The notes beneath the pieces were generated by a model. It searched no databases, had not been told where the DNA came from, and worked only from the letters and a program-made list of their open reading frames with translations. Shown here piece by piece: positions 33,523-51,357 of a DNA stretch of 57,500 bases. The position numbers and the translations under genes are program-made. Numbering within the stretch: position 1 is the stretch's first letter; each line of letters opens with the position of its first letter. Source of the stretch: Stramonita haemastoma (Eukaryota; Mollusca; Gastropoda; Neogastropoda; Muricidae); contig CM060316.1 in assembly GCA_030674155.1 (NCBI GenBank), forward strand, positions 82,079,760 through 82,137,259, given 5' to 3'.

Positions 33523-34664
33523 CTATTTAACCTGTGTGTGTGTGTGTGTGGCATTTGACTTTGTTAAAAATCTAAATTATTGGTCGCATGCCTAAGAATT
33601 GGTTGAATGCAAGGCTTTGTTTTGTTTCTGCAAGATACAGAATATAAAAATTCCATTTATCAAATTATTATTACTACTAATAATATGGGGTTCAGATGGA
33701 CAATTCAAACCAGTTTGTGAGGCCTGTCAGTGTGAAAAAGAAGACAAATTTCTTAAAATATGTAAAAGGTAAAGGTTGCTGTGACTGTGAGCCCCACAGT
33801 TTGTCACATTTAGAACACAAGGCACAAATGCTTGTGTGTACAACATCACTGTTACATTATTAGCTTCAAACTAAAGCCTGGAGGGTGTGACTGTGAGCCA
33901 TCTGAATTAGTTCTAACCTAACTCAAACGTCTTTTCTAAAATGAAATGTTAGGATTTGGCTGGAGGGGTGCAAGTTTAATCTGTTTGAGATAGTTCAGAA
34001 ATTAAACACTAATCTGTTCTAAATCATAAATGGTTGAATTGAACCTGAGACCCCAATCTACTTGAGACATTACATGGGGGATGAGATGGCCTATTTGTTA
34101 GTGCGTGTGCTGGTTATCTCCACAGTACAGGTTTGAGATGGCACTGGTTTTAACTCTCTCAAGTCTTTTGGATGATTAACAAATGTCCCATGTATGATGT
34201 AATGTATTATCTACTATTAATGCTCATAGAACGTTTTGCGCATGTTATAACCCGTTTCACCTTTTGGAAGTGTAGGCCATTGAGTGCCAGTAGGAATGGC
34301 ACACATGCCTTTTGCTTTTGGTGTCATGTTCATGTTTCTGTGTTGATGTCATGTTGAGATAGTTGATGTTTCTTGTTGGGATTATCAGTGTTATAGAGTA
34401 AGACATTATATGTATTTATTTTTATTTTTTTATATATATATATATATATAATATATGAGCAGGAATGTGATTACACTGCTTTGCACAATAGGCCCTTTCA
34501 AAGTATGGCTCTCATATTGTGAAAACATCCCTAAAATGTTATGTCATCTGTGGACATCAATAACTTTTGAAAGAATAAAGATAGAGACTGAATTTTTTTT
34601 TTATTGTGTTTGTTTTAAAAAGTTCTTTTAAAAAATACCAGTGTCATGCATGTATATATATATG

Positions 34665-34700
<36 letters not shown>

Positions 34701-34924
34701 GCTGCCGCTACCTTCATTTTATCTATTGTATCAAGTTTGGTATTGGTGATTTTTTTTTTTTTTTTTTAATCCTTTTTGGGAAGTGGGGGGGGGGGGGGGT
34801 GAATGTTAAAAACAACCCTGGATCCCTTGAAAATGACCATCATTTTTTTTGTTTGGGTTTTTTTTGTTGCTGCCTCGTCTTGTGTGACGTTTCCTTACTG
34901 CTGTTCCCACGCCGCTCATTTCAA

Positions 34925-35714
34925 TCTTCCCACCACAGCCATACCCAGATTTGTTGTGTCTCACCCCCGGGGTCGGGAGTCCACAGGGAACCCATCAATA
35001 TTAGGCCGCCGCGGGGCCACCAGCCAGAGGGACCCTGCACTTCTGCTGGGTCACTTTGGTGGTGTTCAGTGGTTCCTGTTCTGAGCTAACATACGCAGGA
35101 CACCACCTACTAAGCCCCCTACTAACGACAGTATTAGCTCAGTCGCGGAGCCAGACTGAGTGAGCCACCCACCCGAGGTGGTGACCGCCACAACGTCCCT
35201 CCAACGACCGCCTCCCCACGAACCTCCAACCCCAAAGGCTTTGACACAAACTCACCACAGGCACAGAAGCGAATGGGTAAACCGAATCTGAGGTCACCAT
35301 GAGACCAGAGCAACGGAGGCAACCGAAGCCGAGGCAATTTTTATTATTGCATGATGATCAATGATGATGAGGATGATGTAATGATGCTGCTGTGGAAGTG
35401 CATCCACTTTGAGACTACTTGACAGGGTTGTTCTCTACGCTTACTGTCATAATATATCCCGGCGTCAACCAAGCCCAAGAGATACAGACACCTGCAGTGT
35501 TGGTCAGGTAATTTGAGCAACACTCTCAAATTGGCATCCATAAAGTGGATGAAGCTCGACTGTGTGGTCCCAGTCTCCCCACTGAGCCCACAGCACACTC
35601 ACTCTGGGTAGGAGCCGGCTGGAGCCCGAAAAAATCCCTATGACTTATGGGATTCAAACCCGCGACCTTCCAGACCGGAATCCAAGGCGCTAACCACTGT
35701 GCCATGGCGGCTGG
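34925..35714 (-). mobile_element. Large tRNA-headed dispersed repeat (family 3), copy A
   Basis: The minus-strand head ccagccgccatggcacagtg, then gttagcgcc and a B-box-like gggtttgaatccc, is tRNA-like. It is followed by about 700 bp of non-tRNA body. A diverged copy on the opposite strand lies at 51,358-52,030. Matching landmarks include gagcttcatcyactttay, gtgctcaaattac and gaacaggmaccact. It is long for a SINE and could be a non-autonomous retroposon of unknown type. No coding sequence is visible. Confidence 0.75.
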
Positions 35715-35919
35715 TAAAATGACCATCTTTATCAAAAACCTTTGACTATTAAGTGTTATGTTCACTCACTGTGATACATCTACATAAATTTGTATTATTA
35801 TGAATGAGACAGACAGTAGTATATATATATAGTAGTAAAGACAGTTGTACGTTGTTTTGGAAAGTCCAACAACATAATAATTATGTCAGACATGAAAAAC
35901 ATCAAAACTGTACAGTTGA

Positions 35920-36288
<369 letters not shown>

Positions 36289-36739
36289 TAATCAGGGTTT
36301 GCGCTAGGATTTTTAAGAACCGGTACTGCGAGTTGCTATTTCAGAGATATCTTGATGAACTCCCCCAAAATCTGTCCCCAGAAAATACAATCCAGTACGT
36401 ACTGTGAACAAAACGAAACTATTCAGAGAGGGGGTGGAGGAGGGGGGGATTGTTCGGCAGCAAAACTAAATCTAAATTGAACGCAAATCTCTCAGAGACT
36501 GTGACTGCCGTGCTGCTGCCACTCGCTTCTTGGGCACGAAGCCACGCAGGAAATACGATTTTTTTCTAGGCCGTGCCACTGTCTGTGTCAGTCTGTTGTT
36601 TTGCATGACATCATTTGTGTGACTTATATTCTTCTTTCTTGTTTCTATGCTTAGCGCTCATCTAGATCTTTCGTTCAGTTTAGATTTAGTTTTCGACTCT
36701 TCCTCTCAAGGCAACGTGCAAATTCATAGTCATAGACCC

Positions 36740-36900
36740 TCCGCTTTTCGTAAGAGCAGGCCATCGTGTGCCGGTGGGAACAGATGACATTTACAAAACT
36801 GCATACACACGGGGACTGGCTCAGTGGCTGTAAAAAAGCACAAGAGTGCTTATTCCATTATCCTCGATATAAATGAATAAAAGATTAAAGAATAAATCAA
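36740..36900 (+). mobile_element. SINE family 2 fragment, copy 2
   Basis: It begins ccgcttttcgtaagagcagg, shared with copies 1 and 3, and continues through gtgtgccggtgggaacaga and actgcatacacacggggact to a tail of ataaatgaataaaa. The tRNA-like head is absent (5'-truncated). Confidence 0.85.
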
Positions 36901-38029
36901 TCTAGGCCCCATTTACTCATTGTGAATGGGAGCCACTGTCATGCTGAGAAGAGTGCGAAGCTCTATTCTTTCACAGTAAAGCTTGCTGTTCTACATGCTG
37001 AGGTTGGCGCCAAAGATAAGAGTTCGTCGGAAGGGGTAGGTGCGTAAGCACGGGCGCATGACAGACTCAGAAAATGTCACTTCAGACTTTTTTTTATTTA
37101 GACAGAAACCTGATCGGTCACAGGCAAACAGAATCGGTAGGCGGTACCGGCTGCTTCGAAAATTTTCGGTATTCCCTGTTTACAATCGGTAAAATACCGA
37201 CAATTACTGGTTATTGCGAACCCTGTATAATCACTGGTATAACATTCCAGTTTTTGCCTGACCAGAAATGCACATTTCCTGTTTTACCTACCTTACAGCA
37301 ACAAAGATACAGCAGCAGAACTTCAACATGTCTTGTTTCTCCCCCCCCCCCCCCCCCCTTTGGGAAAAAAATAATAAATTCAGTGTTGTAAGCTATTGTT
37401 TGCCATTGTCAGTTTGTGTAATGTATCCACATGTGCATGTGTTTTCTTCTTTCTTTCTTTATTTTTTAATTGCAGTGACCCATTGTGTGCCTGTGTGTGA
37501 TTTAAGGTAAGACACGGGTCCAAAAGTGGCCAAAACCATGTTTTTTTAGAATTAAAAATTGCTGGATGCATTTATGGAGATTTCCCTGTGTAAAATTAAA
37601 GAATTCAGACTGTAAAATATGTCTGTGGAAACAGGTTACTCATACTTGTTATACTTATAGATAAAAAGGCTTAGGATTTTGAAATATTGAGTTTTGGTGG
37701 CCATATTGTATTGTTTCCATGGCAACAGTGCAGAAAACTGAGTAAATCTTTTTTTAGGCTTTACAAGTGATGCCCTTTCAATATATAGCATAACTTTTAA
37801 CATGGGCTTGTAAACAAAATTTCATCAGTTTCGACCCCAATGTCCCATCTTTAAGAAAGGGATAAAAAAAAAAAAAAAAAGGGGGGGGGGGGAATGAGTG
37901 AGGTTGGTAGTATTTATCATAGTTTAAAAAAACGAGGAAAAACACAAGTCGGGTATTACTGATGGAAGTCACAAAATTACTGGACTACTGAATAATGGTA
38001 TTTGTAGGATCGAAATCTACTCTAGTATC

Positions 38030-39437
38030 TTAACCGTCTTAGCCTCGTTAGGGCCGCAGCCACCCGTAACAGCACCAGTTGCTAGATTCCGTTGCGGTTG
38101 CGGCCGTAGCCGGCCGTTAGTCCTGGCCACAAGGGCAGTACTTTTCCATCACACACATATCTCGTGGTTCTCACACAATGTGTCTGAAATTTGGTGGGGC
38201 AATGCAGGGAAGGTTTCAGATGGTGCCAGTGATAAATTTAGACCACTAACACGTGTGTCCTTGGCAGGGAAGGAAGAAAGCAAGGCTGGTGGTAGAAACG
38301 CCTTTCGCTCATAGCGCGTGGTGGAAAAAAATGGCGTCTTCGTTGGTAGCAGATGGTTCATCTAACTAACTAGACAAAAAAATGAACGTGTTTGCATTGG
38401 AAGTAGAAAAATTTCAGTGATAAATGTTAAGTGAGTCAGAAATAAAAAGCTGAGGCGAGAGAAGAGAAAGGAAATAACACATTTAGAGAGAAGAATGACC
38501 CTGAAAATAAAGCACTACATGGCACATTCCTGCAACTTGCAAGTGAGGTGACCAGTGCTACTCACACCACTGTGGAGAAATTTGACCTGGAGGGGGGGTG
38601 GGGTCCGCAGCATAAACGCCAGAAAATGTGATGCCTTTTGACTATTTTCTAGTTATTACAACACTTTTTATTTGAAACTCAACGGACAGATTTGCTGATG
38701 ACAAAAATAGCAAGAAGAACAAGAAAATAGGTCTCCAGTCTGCCAAGGTGCCACAGGTGACAGCGATAGATACACCCCCGACACATCCACATTTTGTGCT
38801 TTCTGTGATGTGATGTGTCCCTGTGCCATCACTACAACTATTTTAAAGGCTATCAAGATTAAAATTTTGTAGAATTACACAAGTTCTACGTTGTTTCATA
38901 TTTGTCACACCTGTGTGGTGACAATGTGACACTTATGTACAATAATACACTTCTGTGCACTTAACAAACATGTGGTAAGACATAGACATCTGAAATGCAG
39001 TATACAGGTCAGATATTGATTGAATATGCCTTGTTTTCAAAAGACAAAAAAACAGTTAAACAAAAAGTATGTCTCATCAAGACATAAAAAAACAGGTGTT
39101 ATTTGGACATTGTGTGACACATCCTTGAAGTACAATTGCACACAAACATTAATAAACACGTTAGCTAGGCATCAGTTCTTTATTCAACACTTACATGTAT
39201 GAATTTTGGTCTATTCCATACATATTTGCTGGATTTTTGTATACAATATACTTTAACCCGTGATTTGTGACAAATAAGGTGACAATGACACGACATTTTG
39301 TGACCAGACATGTGAACTTGCCTTAGAATGCAAGTACAAAGATATATCTAGCTTGTGACAAAATTTCAGCTTGATAGCTTGTCATGTACATGCAGAATTG
39401 TCTCAGGAGTAAACTAAGTCAGTTGGGGGTAGAAAAC
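38030..39437 (+). repeat. 1.4-kb direct repeat, copy 1
   Basis: Copies 1 and 2 are about 1,405 bp, in the same orientation, starting 2.3 kb apart and highly similar with scattered substitutions and small indels. Both start near taaccgtcttagcc, followed by a GC-rich stretch of ggccgtagccggccgtt units, and end near tagaaaac. No recognised protein domain was found; open stretches are short and not shared in frame. The nature is unknown: segmental duplication or termini of a non-autonomous element. Confidence 0.9.
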
Positions 39438-40205
39438 AGAGCATAGAATTCTCAGCGTTTCCACGAATTTCTGTTTTGTTTTGTTTTTAGCAGATTTCCG
39501 CTGGGGGAAAAAAGTTTCTGGGAGGGAAAAAATCAAAACTGGATGATATTCTCAAATGATTAGAGTGTCGACAAAGGGTTCAGTTCTCACTCACTTGACT
39601 CGGTAGCTAAAGCCGATAGCCGAGAAGGCCGTGTGCAAAATTTTTAAATGGGTCTCATATGAGAGAGACTATCGTCAATCAGACTCATGCTTATGATGAC
39701 AGAGGATGCAAAAATGCATGGAAATGGGAGTGGGTGGATGATGAAGTCAAGGTTGGGAATCGAAAAGTGCGGATTGGCAACTTGCCACATTCTCAAACTG
39801 GATGCTGCAAGCAAAGCGTTTTGTGAAGCTTGCCTGTGCGACATTCTCTATGCTAGCCATGGCTGCAGAGGCTTGAAGACCATTTGCAAACGGCAAAACA
39901 CAAGGTGATTGACTCCATCTGCGGGAATATGCATAGCTTGTACAATGCACTCGAGAGACTGACACTGAGAAAAATACTGCTGTGGACAACACTTGGGACA
40001 TCCCAAGCAGGGAAGAAAACACAGTTGAAGAAACAAGCCACATTATCCAGCTTCAGAAAATGAGAAACAGAACAAGTGTACATCATACATGCAAATAGGC
40101 ATACATAGGCATCACTACGTACACACGCCCCTTTTTAAAATTCTGCAATTAGTTGCTGGATGTTTATGTCCTCATTTCTCTCACTGTTTCTCTCTCTCTC
40201 TCTCC

Positions 40206-40269
<64 letters not shown>

Positions 40270-40335
40270 CACACACACACACACACATGCCTCCACTTGC
40301 ACAAAATGGTACCTGGAGAGGCCTCCAAATTGCCT
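39438..40335 (+). pseudogene. 0.9-kb segment between the direct repeats, with a Cys/His-rich ORF remnant
   Basis: The plus-strand ORF at 39,687-39,908 contains AFCEACLCDILYASHGCRGL preceded by KCGLATCH. The spacing loosely resembles a BED-type zinc finger of transposase-derived proteins (FCxxC, then G and L before a final His-like position). The expected histidines are missing or replaced. I treat it as a possible decayed transposon gene only. A (CT)n array and a short CA run at 40,190-40,286 adjoin copy 2. Confidence 0.3.
40190..40286. repeat. (CT)n microsatellite followed by (CA)n
   Basis: CT repeats with one interruption (ctcat) run to about 40,266, then a short CA run. Long Ser/Leu ORFs here are repeat translations. 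Confidence 0.96.
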
Positions 40336-41739
40336 TTAACCGTCTTAGCCCCGTTGCGGCCGCAGCCGGCCGTAACAGCACCTGCTGCTAGATTCCGTTG
40401 CGGCCGTAGCCGGCCGTTGGTCCTGACCACGTGGGCAGTACTTTTCCATCACACACATACCTCGTGGTTCTCACACAATGTGACTGAAATTTGGTGGGGC
40501 GATGCAGGGAAGGTTTCAGATGGTGCCAGTGATAAATTTAGACCACTAACAGTGTGTACTTGGGAGGGAAGGAAGAAAGCAAGGCTGGCGATAGAAACGC
40601 CTGATAGAAACGCCTTTCACTCATAGCCCGTGGCGAAAAAAAAATGGCGTCTTCGTTGGTAGCAGACGATTCATCTAACTAACTAGTCAATAAAATGAAC
40701 GTGTTTGCATTGGAAGTAGAAAAAATTCAATGATAAATATTAAGTGAGTCAGAAATAAAAAGCTGACGGGGGAGAAGAGAAAGGAAATAACGCAGTTAGA
40801 GAGAAGAATGAACCCGACTACACAGCACATTTCTGCAAGCGTGGCGACCTGTGCTACCCACATGCTGTGGAGAAATTTGACCTGGGGGGGGGGGGTCCCA
40901 GCAAACGCCAGAAAATGTGACGCCTTTTGTCTATTTTCTAGTTAATACCACACTTTTTATTTGAAACTCAAGGGACAGATTTGCTGATGACGAAAATAGC
41001 GAGAAGGAAAAGAAAATAGATCTCCAGTCTGCCAAGGTGCCACAGGTGACAGCGATAGGTACACCCCCCGACACATCCACATTTTGTGCTTTCTGTGATG
41101 TGATGTGTCCCTGTGCCATCACTATGACTACTTTAAAGGCTATCAAGATTAAAATTTTGTAGAATTACAGAAGTTCTGTGTTGTTTCATGTTTGTCACAC
41201 CTGTGTGGTGACACTGGTGACAATGTGACACTTATGTACAATATTACACTTCTGTGCACTTAACAAACATGTGGTAGGACATAGACATCTGAAATGCAGT
41301 ATACAGGTCAGATATTGATTGAATATGCCTTGTTTTCAAAAGACAAAAAACGAGTTAAACAAAAAGTATGCCTCATCAAGACATATAAAACAACAGGTGT
41401 TATGAGGACATTGTGTGACACATCCTTGAAGTACAATTGCACACAAACATTAATAAACACGTTAGCTAGGCATCAGTTCTTTATTCAACACTTACATGTA
41501 TGAATTTGTGTCTATTCCATATATATTTTGCTGGTTTATTGTATACAACATACTTTTACCTGTGATTGGTGACAAATAAGGTGACAACGACACGACATTT
41601 TGTGACCAGACATGTAAACTTGCCTTAAAATGCAAGTACAAAGATATATCTAGCTTGTGACAAAATTTCAGCTTGATAGCTTGTCATGCACACAGACAAT
41701 TGTCTCAGGAGTAGACTATGTCAGTTTGGGGTAGAAAAC
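40336..41739 (+). repeat. 1.4-kb direct repeat, copy 2
   Basis: The second copy of the 38,030-39,437 unit. Corresponding blocks include gcagtacttttccatcacac, gatggtgccagtgataaatt and tgtgctttctgtgatgtgat. It is directly followed by the first 59-bp repeat of the next pair. Confidence 0.9.
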
Positions 41740-41741
41740 TT

Positions 41742-42012
41742 TCAAAGAATTCAAAATCTACAGGCAGTTTAGCTCTGTAGAATTCAACAACAAGAGGGTT
41801 TAAAATCCTCAAAATTGTTTTCGGCCAGGGGGGTTCACCCCCCTGCACCCCCCAGCTTTGCCCCTGCACCCCACTGGGGCCTAAGCGGCCCCTGGACCCC
41901 GGCTTAGTTTCCTCTTTTTTTTTCTCTGCCAATTCTACGCTCTGACAAAACTGTCAAAGAATTCAAAATCTACAGGCAGTTAAGCTCTGTAGAATTCAAC
42001 AACAAGAGGGTT
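41742..42012 (+). repeat. 59-bp direct repeat pair flanking a C/G-rich segment
   Basis: tcaaagaattcaaaatctac heads a 59-bp block at 41,742-41,800 and 41,954-42,012, identical but for about one substitution. Between them is a 153-bp GC-rich stretch containing a perfect 8-bp hairpin stem, aggggggt/accccccT, at about 41,828-41,845. The origin is unknown. Confidence 0.85.
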
Positions 42013-42694
42013 AAGCATTCTTACGTTAATAAATGTCTTTATTCATCTCATTATGATGAACTTTAAGCATTTGTATGACCATCTTTAGCCAAGTGATCAC
42101 TATGGCAAAGCAGACGATCCAAAGTTTTAATCGGGCTCTGTTAACGCAATTTGTAACGCAGTTACAGCTTTGTTTGGACGTCTATATAAATATAAAAGTT
42201 GAATGTGATATTTTTGTGCAGGATAATGTTTAACCATGTATTCTTTTTGTTTGTTAAAAAGAAAATATATGGTTTATTTGTACTGAAGACTTGTAAACTG
42301 CTCATGTTGAATACTGCATGTCTGTCCCCTTTTCAGGTGCTATTTTTGGACTTTTTTCACATTCAGTTGCAATTTCTCAAAAACAGGCCAAACATACAAT
42401 TTACAAATATCCCTTGAAACTGTCATTTCTTTAACCTTATTGGGATGTTTTTATTCACATTGCATTGAAAAGAAACAACTCTCATGAAAATAAAATTCAT
42501 CTGTTGTAGATCACCCCCAATAGTGACCAAGAGCAAAGAATGACTCATATGTGTATAGCAGTCCAGTTATTCATGTTGTCCCGAGAGCATAATGGGTTTG
42601 CAAGAAGTAAACTTTATTTTTTTTTATTTTTTTTTTTTTTACTAATGCAGGGATAGATATTTGTTATTTCTAAAACCCCTTTTTGTTCTTGCAG

Positions 42695-42906
<212 letters not shown>

Positions 42907-43075
42907 TAGATTTTTTAAAAAGCAATTCTTTTAGTGAAAACCATTGTCTGATTAAAAAAACAAAACAAAAACAGTTTGCTGTTGAAAATTTGTAATCAAA
43001 AGTTCAGGAGGTAAAACTTTATTATCTTGAGTTTAAATGCCAGAAATCAAAGATGATGACTGAAAACTTTGTCTC

Positions 43076-43187
43076 TTCTGTCTGTCTGTCTGTCTGTTTG
43101 TCTCTCTCTGTCTCTCTCTCTGTCTCTCTCTCTCTCTCTGTCTCTCTCTCTCTCTCTGTCTCTCTCTCTTCTCTCTCTCTCTGTGTC

Positions 43188-43266
<79 letters not shown>

Positions 43267-43303
43267 CCTCCCTCCCTCCCTCCCTCCCTCCCTCCCTCTC
43301 TCT
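43076..43303. repeat. (CTGT)n-(CT)n-(CCCT)n compound microsatellite
   Basis: About 230 bases of polypyrimidine: CTGT units, long CT repeats with occasional TG or TTC interruptions, then CCCT units at 43,263-43,297. A pure polypyrimidine strand of this length in an intron can form triplex DNA. Confidence 0.96.
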
Positions 43304-43964
43304 GTTTTTGACTATTTCCTGAGTAACATATTTTTTTAAAACCTACTTTTGTAATTTTAAAAGAAAAGTTAAGGATGTCAGCTTTTTTTTTTTAAATCTC
43401 AAATTGCACTGATCACCAAACATGTCTTTGCACTCACAAGGCTATAGCGAAGTCTTGGAGCTTTTTATGTTGAAAGTTGTGATGTTTAAACCCTTCTCTT
43501 TAAATAGTTACCTTTTCTCACCTTTTTTTTTTTTTTTTTTTTTTAATCACACAGATTGGTTCAGTGTCAGTTTTGAAGTTCTAACCCTTTGCTGGGCATG
43601 GCATCCAAAAGCACCCAGGTCTTGTTATTGGCAACCCCCCCCCCAAAAGTGCCTGTCAACATCACTTCCTGAGAGACTAGCAAAATGTGGAGGGGGAAAA
43701 TGGCATTTTTCCCAAGATGGATGCTATGTTCGAATTCAACTTTGATTAAAAAAAATATTTTTTTTTATGAACATTGATAAATATATTAGACACAAATACT
43801 GCATGCTGATTCAGTTAGCATATATATGCAGTTTCATGGGAAAGCAGAGCATTTTATTCATGTTTTTGTCTTTATAAGATATGATTGTATGTGTTTTTGT
43901 CTTTTAGAAGATTTAAGAATAAGCTTCCAGTTTTAGTTTCATGCTTTTGCTGTGACTGAGCTTG

Positions 43965-43965
<1 letters not shown>

Positions 43966-44026
<61 letters not shown>
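43966..44026. repeat. (TA)n microsatellite
   Basis: About 60 bases of perfect TA alternation inside PP2A intron 3. Confidence 0.97.
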
Positions 44027-44027
<1 letters not shown>

Positions 44028-44083
44028 AGTTTTGAAAAGTTTTGTTATGGTCATTGTCATATGCTTTATTATCCTTGTCTTAG

Positions 44084-49122
<5,039 letters not shown>

Positions 49123-49195
49123 CCTCCAGTTTGACCCAGCACCCAGACGAGGAGAGCCTCATGTCACAAGGAGGACTCCAGACTACTTCCTCTAG
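49123..49195 (+). CDS. PPP2CA: PP2A catalytic subunit, coding exon 7 of 7 and stop
   Basis: 73 bp completing the split Phe codon, then [23 protein letters not shown] and TAG. The C-terminal TPDYFL is the invariant PP2A tail. In animals its Tyr is phosphorylated and its Leu is carboxyl-methylated to control B-subunit binding. Acceptor attacag. Confidence 0.97.
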
Positions 49196-51240
49196 ACCTG
49201 GTTCCCAGCTCCTGGGCTTTGCTGCTCCACCAGCTGACTGCATTGCAAGGAACCCTTTCAGCGTGCATGGGGAGCTGATGTAACTTGTGTGTGATACTAG
49301 AAACTGGTTATGCTGCTAGATCAGCAACCAGCTGAGCCGTTTGAAGGCCTGGTGTTTTGTGCTTGTAGCCTCATTTCTGTCCCACCTCTGTGTCAATCAC
49401 ACATTTCCCATCCCTTAAAGAGCAAGCATCCATTTGGCTACTCACTTTTTACTTTTTAGGCCCAAACAGATCAAATGATTGTGTTAATTGAAGTAACTTA
49501 GGAGGAAAAAAATAATAGACTCTTTGGGTTATGAACATTTGAACAGAAAACAATTTGCACTGCATGATCCCCCCTCTTCTTAGATTACAGTTTTCAGATT
49601 ATATGTCTTTGTATTGGTTCTGATGACCTGTCTGCAGGGATTTGAGCGATTGCCAGCTAGTTTGTTTTTTTCAGCCCCCCCCCCCCCCTTTTTTTTTTTT
49701 TTAAATTTCACTTTGCAATTGTTGACTTGCTTAACAAATCTGATTCTGTGACAGTACAATTTTATGTTCTTGGCATTACAGAGAAATAGTAAAACCCACT
49801 GCTGGCCAAGCAGCCATGTAATGTTTGGTGGGAATAAGACTTATCACCAGCCTCCTTTATTTGGACTTCTATTGAGCATGCTAATTAAAGGCTGTAACTT
49901 CGGAGTTTGTTAGACTTTGTGTGTCATCAAAGAATAATGAAAACCATTTAAATCTTAAAAAGAAAGAAAAGTTGCAGCTCAAAGGTGGTTGGATTTTTTT
50001 GGTAAAATTATTTCCCCCTAATCTAATTATGAGTGATTCTATTACTTAAATCAAAAGATTATGTAGTACACACAGTGAAAAATAAATGTTTTGTAGTATT
50101 TAAAGAATGTTAAAAGTGAATGAGTGGCAAGATTACTTTTATTGAGCTATTTATCTTATGTGCAGTAACAGTTTTTCTCTGTAGAGGTTGTTGTTGTTTT
50201 TTTTCAAGTGCCGTATTATGTGTGTGATGGTTTAATTATAAAGGTGAGGAATTAGATGAGAATGAATGTTGAGTAAACTGAACGACAGTGTTGCTGAAAA
50301 ATAATGAAGAAACCTGGTGAGGACAAAAGCGGTTAAATCCCGTTTTTTTTTAATAGATAATTAGAATGGATGAGTGTTTGTGAATAGACTAACAGTGTGT
50401 GTTATGGGAACAGAACAAATGGGTATGTGGTAAAAGTTTTAGAGGATTGCATTGACATGACTGTGAACCATGGAGATAATGAAACGAGTCACAGTTGTTA
50501 TTTTGTTTGGTAATTGTGTTCATTTCCTAAATATACAGCTTTGACAATGGAATGTTCATTTTGGCATGCAAAGCAATTGATGTGTTTAACATATCACATT
50601 GTTACAAATGACAGTTCCTCAGGTCAGAATGTTTGATTGGGTGGAATGAAAGCCTAGTCACTGCATCATTTTTGTGATCTGTAGCAGAATTCAATCTGTA
50701 TTTTAGGTGATGTATCACTGGTGTCTGCAGAAAATGAAAAAGACTTATGTTGTTTACAGTATCCACAATAGACCTACCATTTTCAGTTTTTATCTGAGCA
50801 TATCTTTACTTTTTTTTAATTTTTTTTTTTTTTTAGATAACCAAGAATCATTTTTTAGTTGCATGGAGTCCTCTCTATTGTCTCTTGAACTTGGCCTCTG
50901 GATTATGTTGGTTTACTAATTTCTTTCTTTCTTTGTAAGACATAACAAATTTACTCTGAAATTTTGTTAAATGTCACTTTTCAGTCAGGTGAGCTGCACA
51001 CATTTTGTCTTAGCTTTTATACAGGGTTTTTTTTTTTTTAATGCACAGTAACGTCAATGTGAATCATTTGTTAAATTGTTAGTTTACATTTGTCATTTTT
51101 CTCTCCATAATAATGCGTGGGTAAATCAGTTTTCACGTCTTATCTTCACCAGAGGGGGTTTGTGTGCTGCTCGGCTGTTGTATTAAATTGTGAGTGTACA
51201 ATGAAAGAGAAGTCAGCTGTACAATAAATCTCATTCATTG
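49196..51240 (+). other. Probable PP2A 3'UTR and downstream sequence
   Basis: There is no intron signature or coding sequence after the stop. Candidate polyadenylation signals AATAAA lie at 50,081-50,086 and 51,223-51,228; the latter is followed by TG-rich sequence. PP2Ac transcripts in other animals have long 3'UTRs, so either end is possible. A poly(C)/poly(T) stretch lies at 49,676-49,702. Confidence 0.55.
51223..51228 (+). terminator. Candidate polyadenylation signal for PP2A
   Basis: AATAAA in the context gtacaataaatctcattc, with tgtcag and ttttgaagtgtg within 50 bases downstream as a possible GU-rich element. An alternative AATAAA lies at 50,081-50,086. Assigned by motif only. Confidence 0.4.
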
Positions 51241-51357
51241 TCAGCGAGAACTGATGGTTTTGAAGTGTGAAAGGAAGATTGAAAGCCTTTTTAATTTGAT
51301 AGAATGTCATGAAGATTAAGAACATTTTTACATGAATACAAGTGTTTTGCGCTGTAA

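Noticed and set aside
34646..35089. 147-codon ORF in PP2A intron 1
   Set aside because: It begins in poly(A)/poly(G) low-complexity sequence and passes into the family 3 repeat; no protein family is recognised.
38030..41739. LTR retrotransposon with 1.4-kb LTRs
   Set aside because: The repeat ends do not start TG or finish CA, no gag, protease, RT or integrase is present, and no primer-binding site or TSD was seen.
41705..41932. 75-codon minus-strand Gly/Pro-rich ORF
   Set aside because: It derives from the C-rich hairpin segment between the 59-bp repeats; composition alone explains it.
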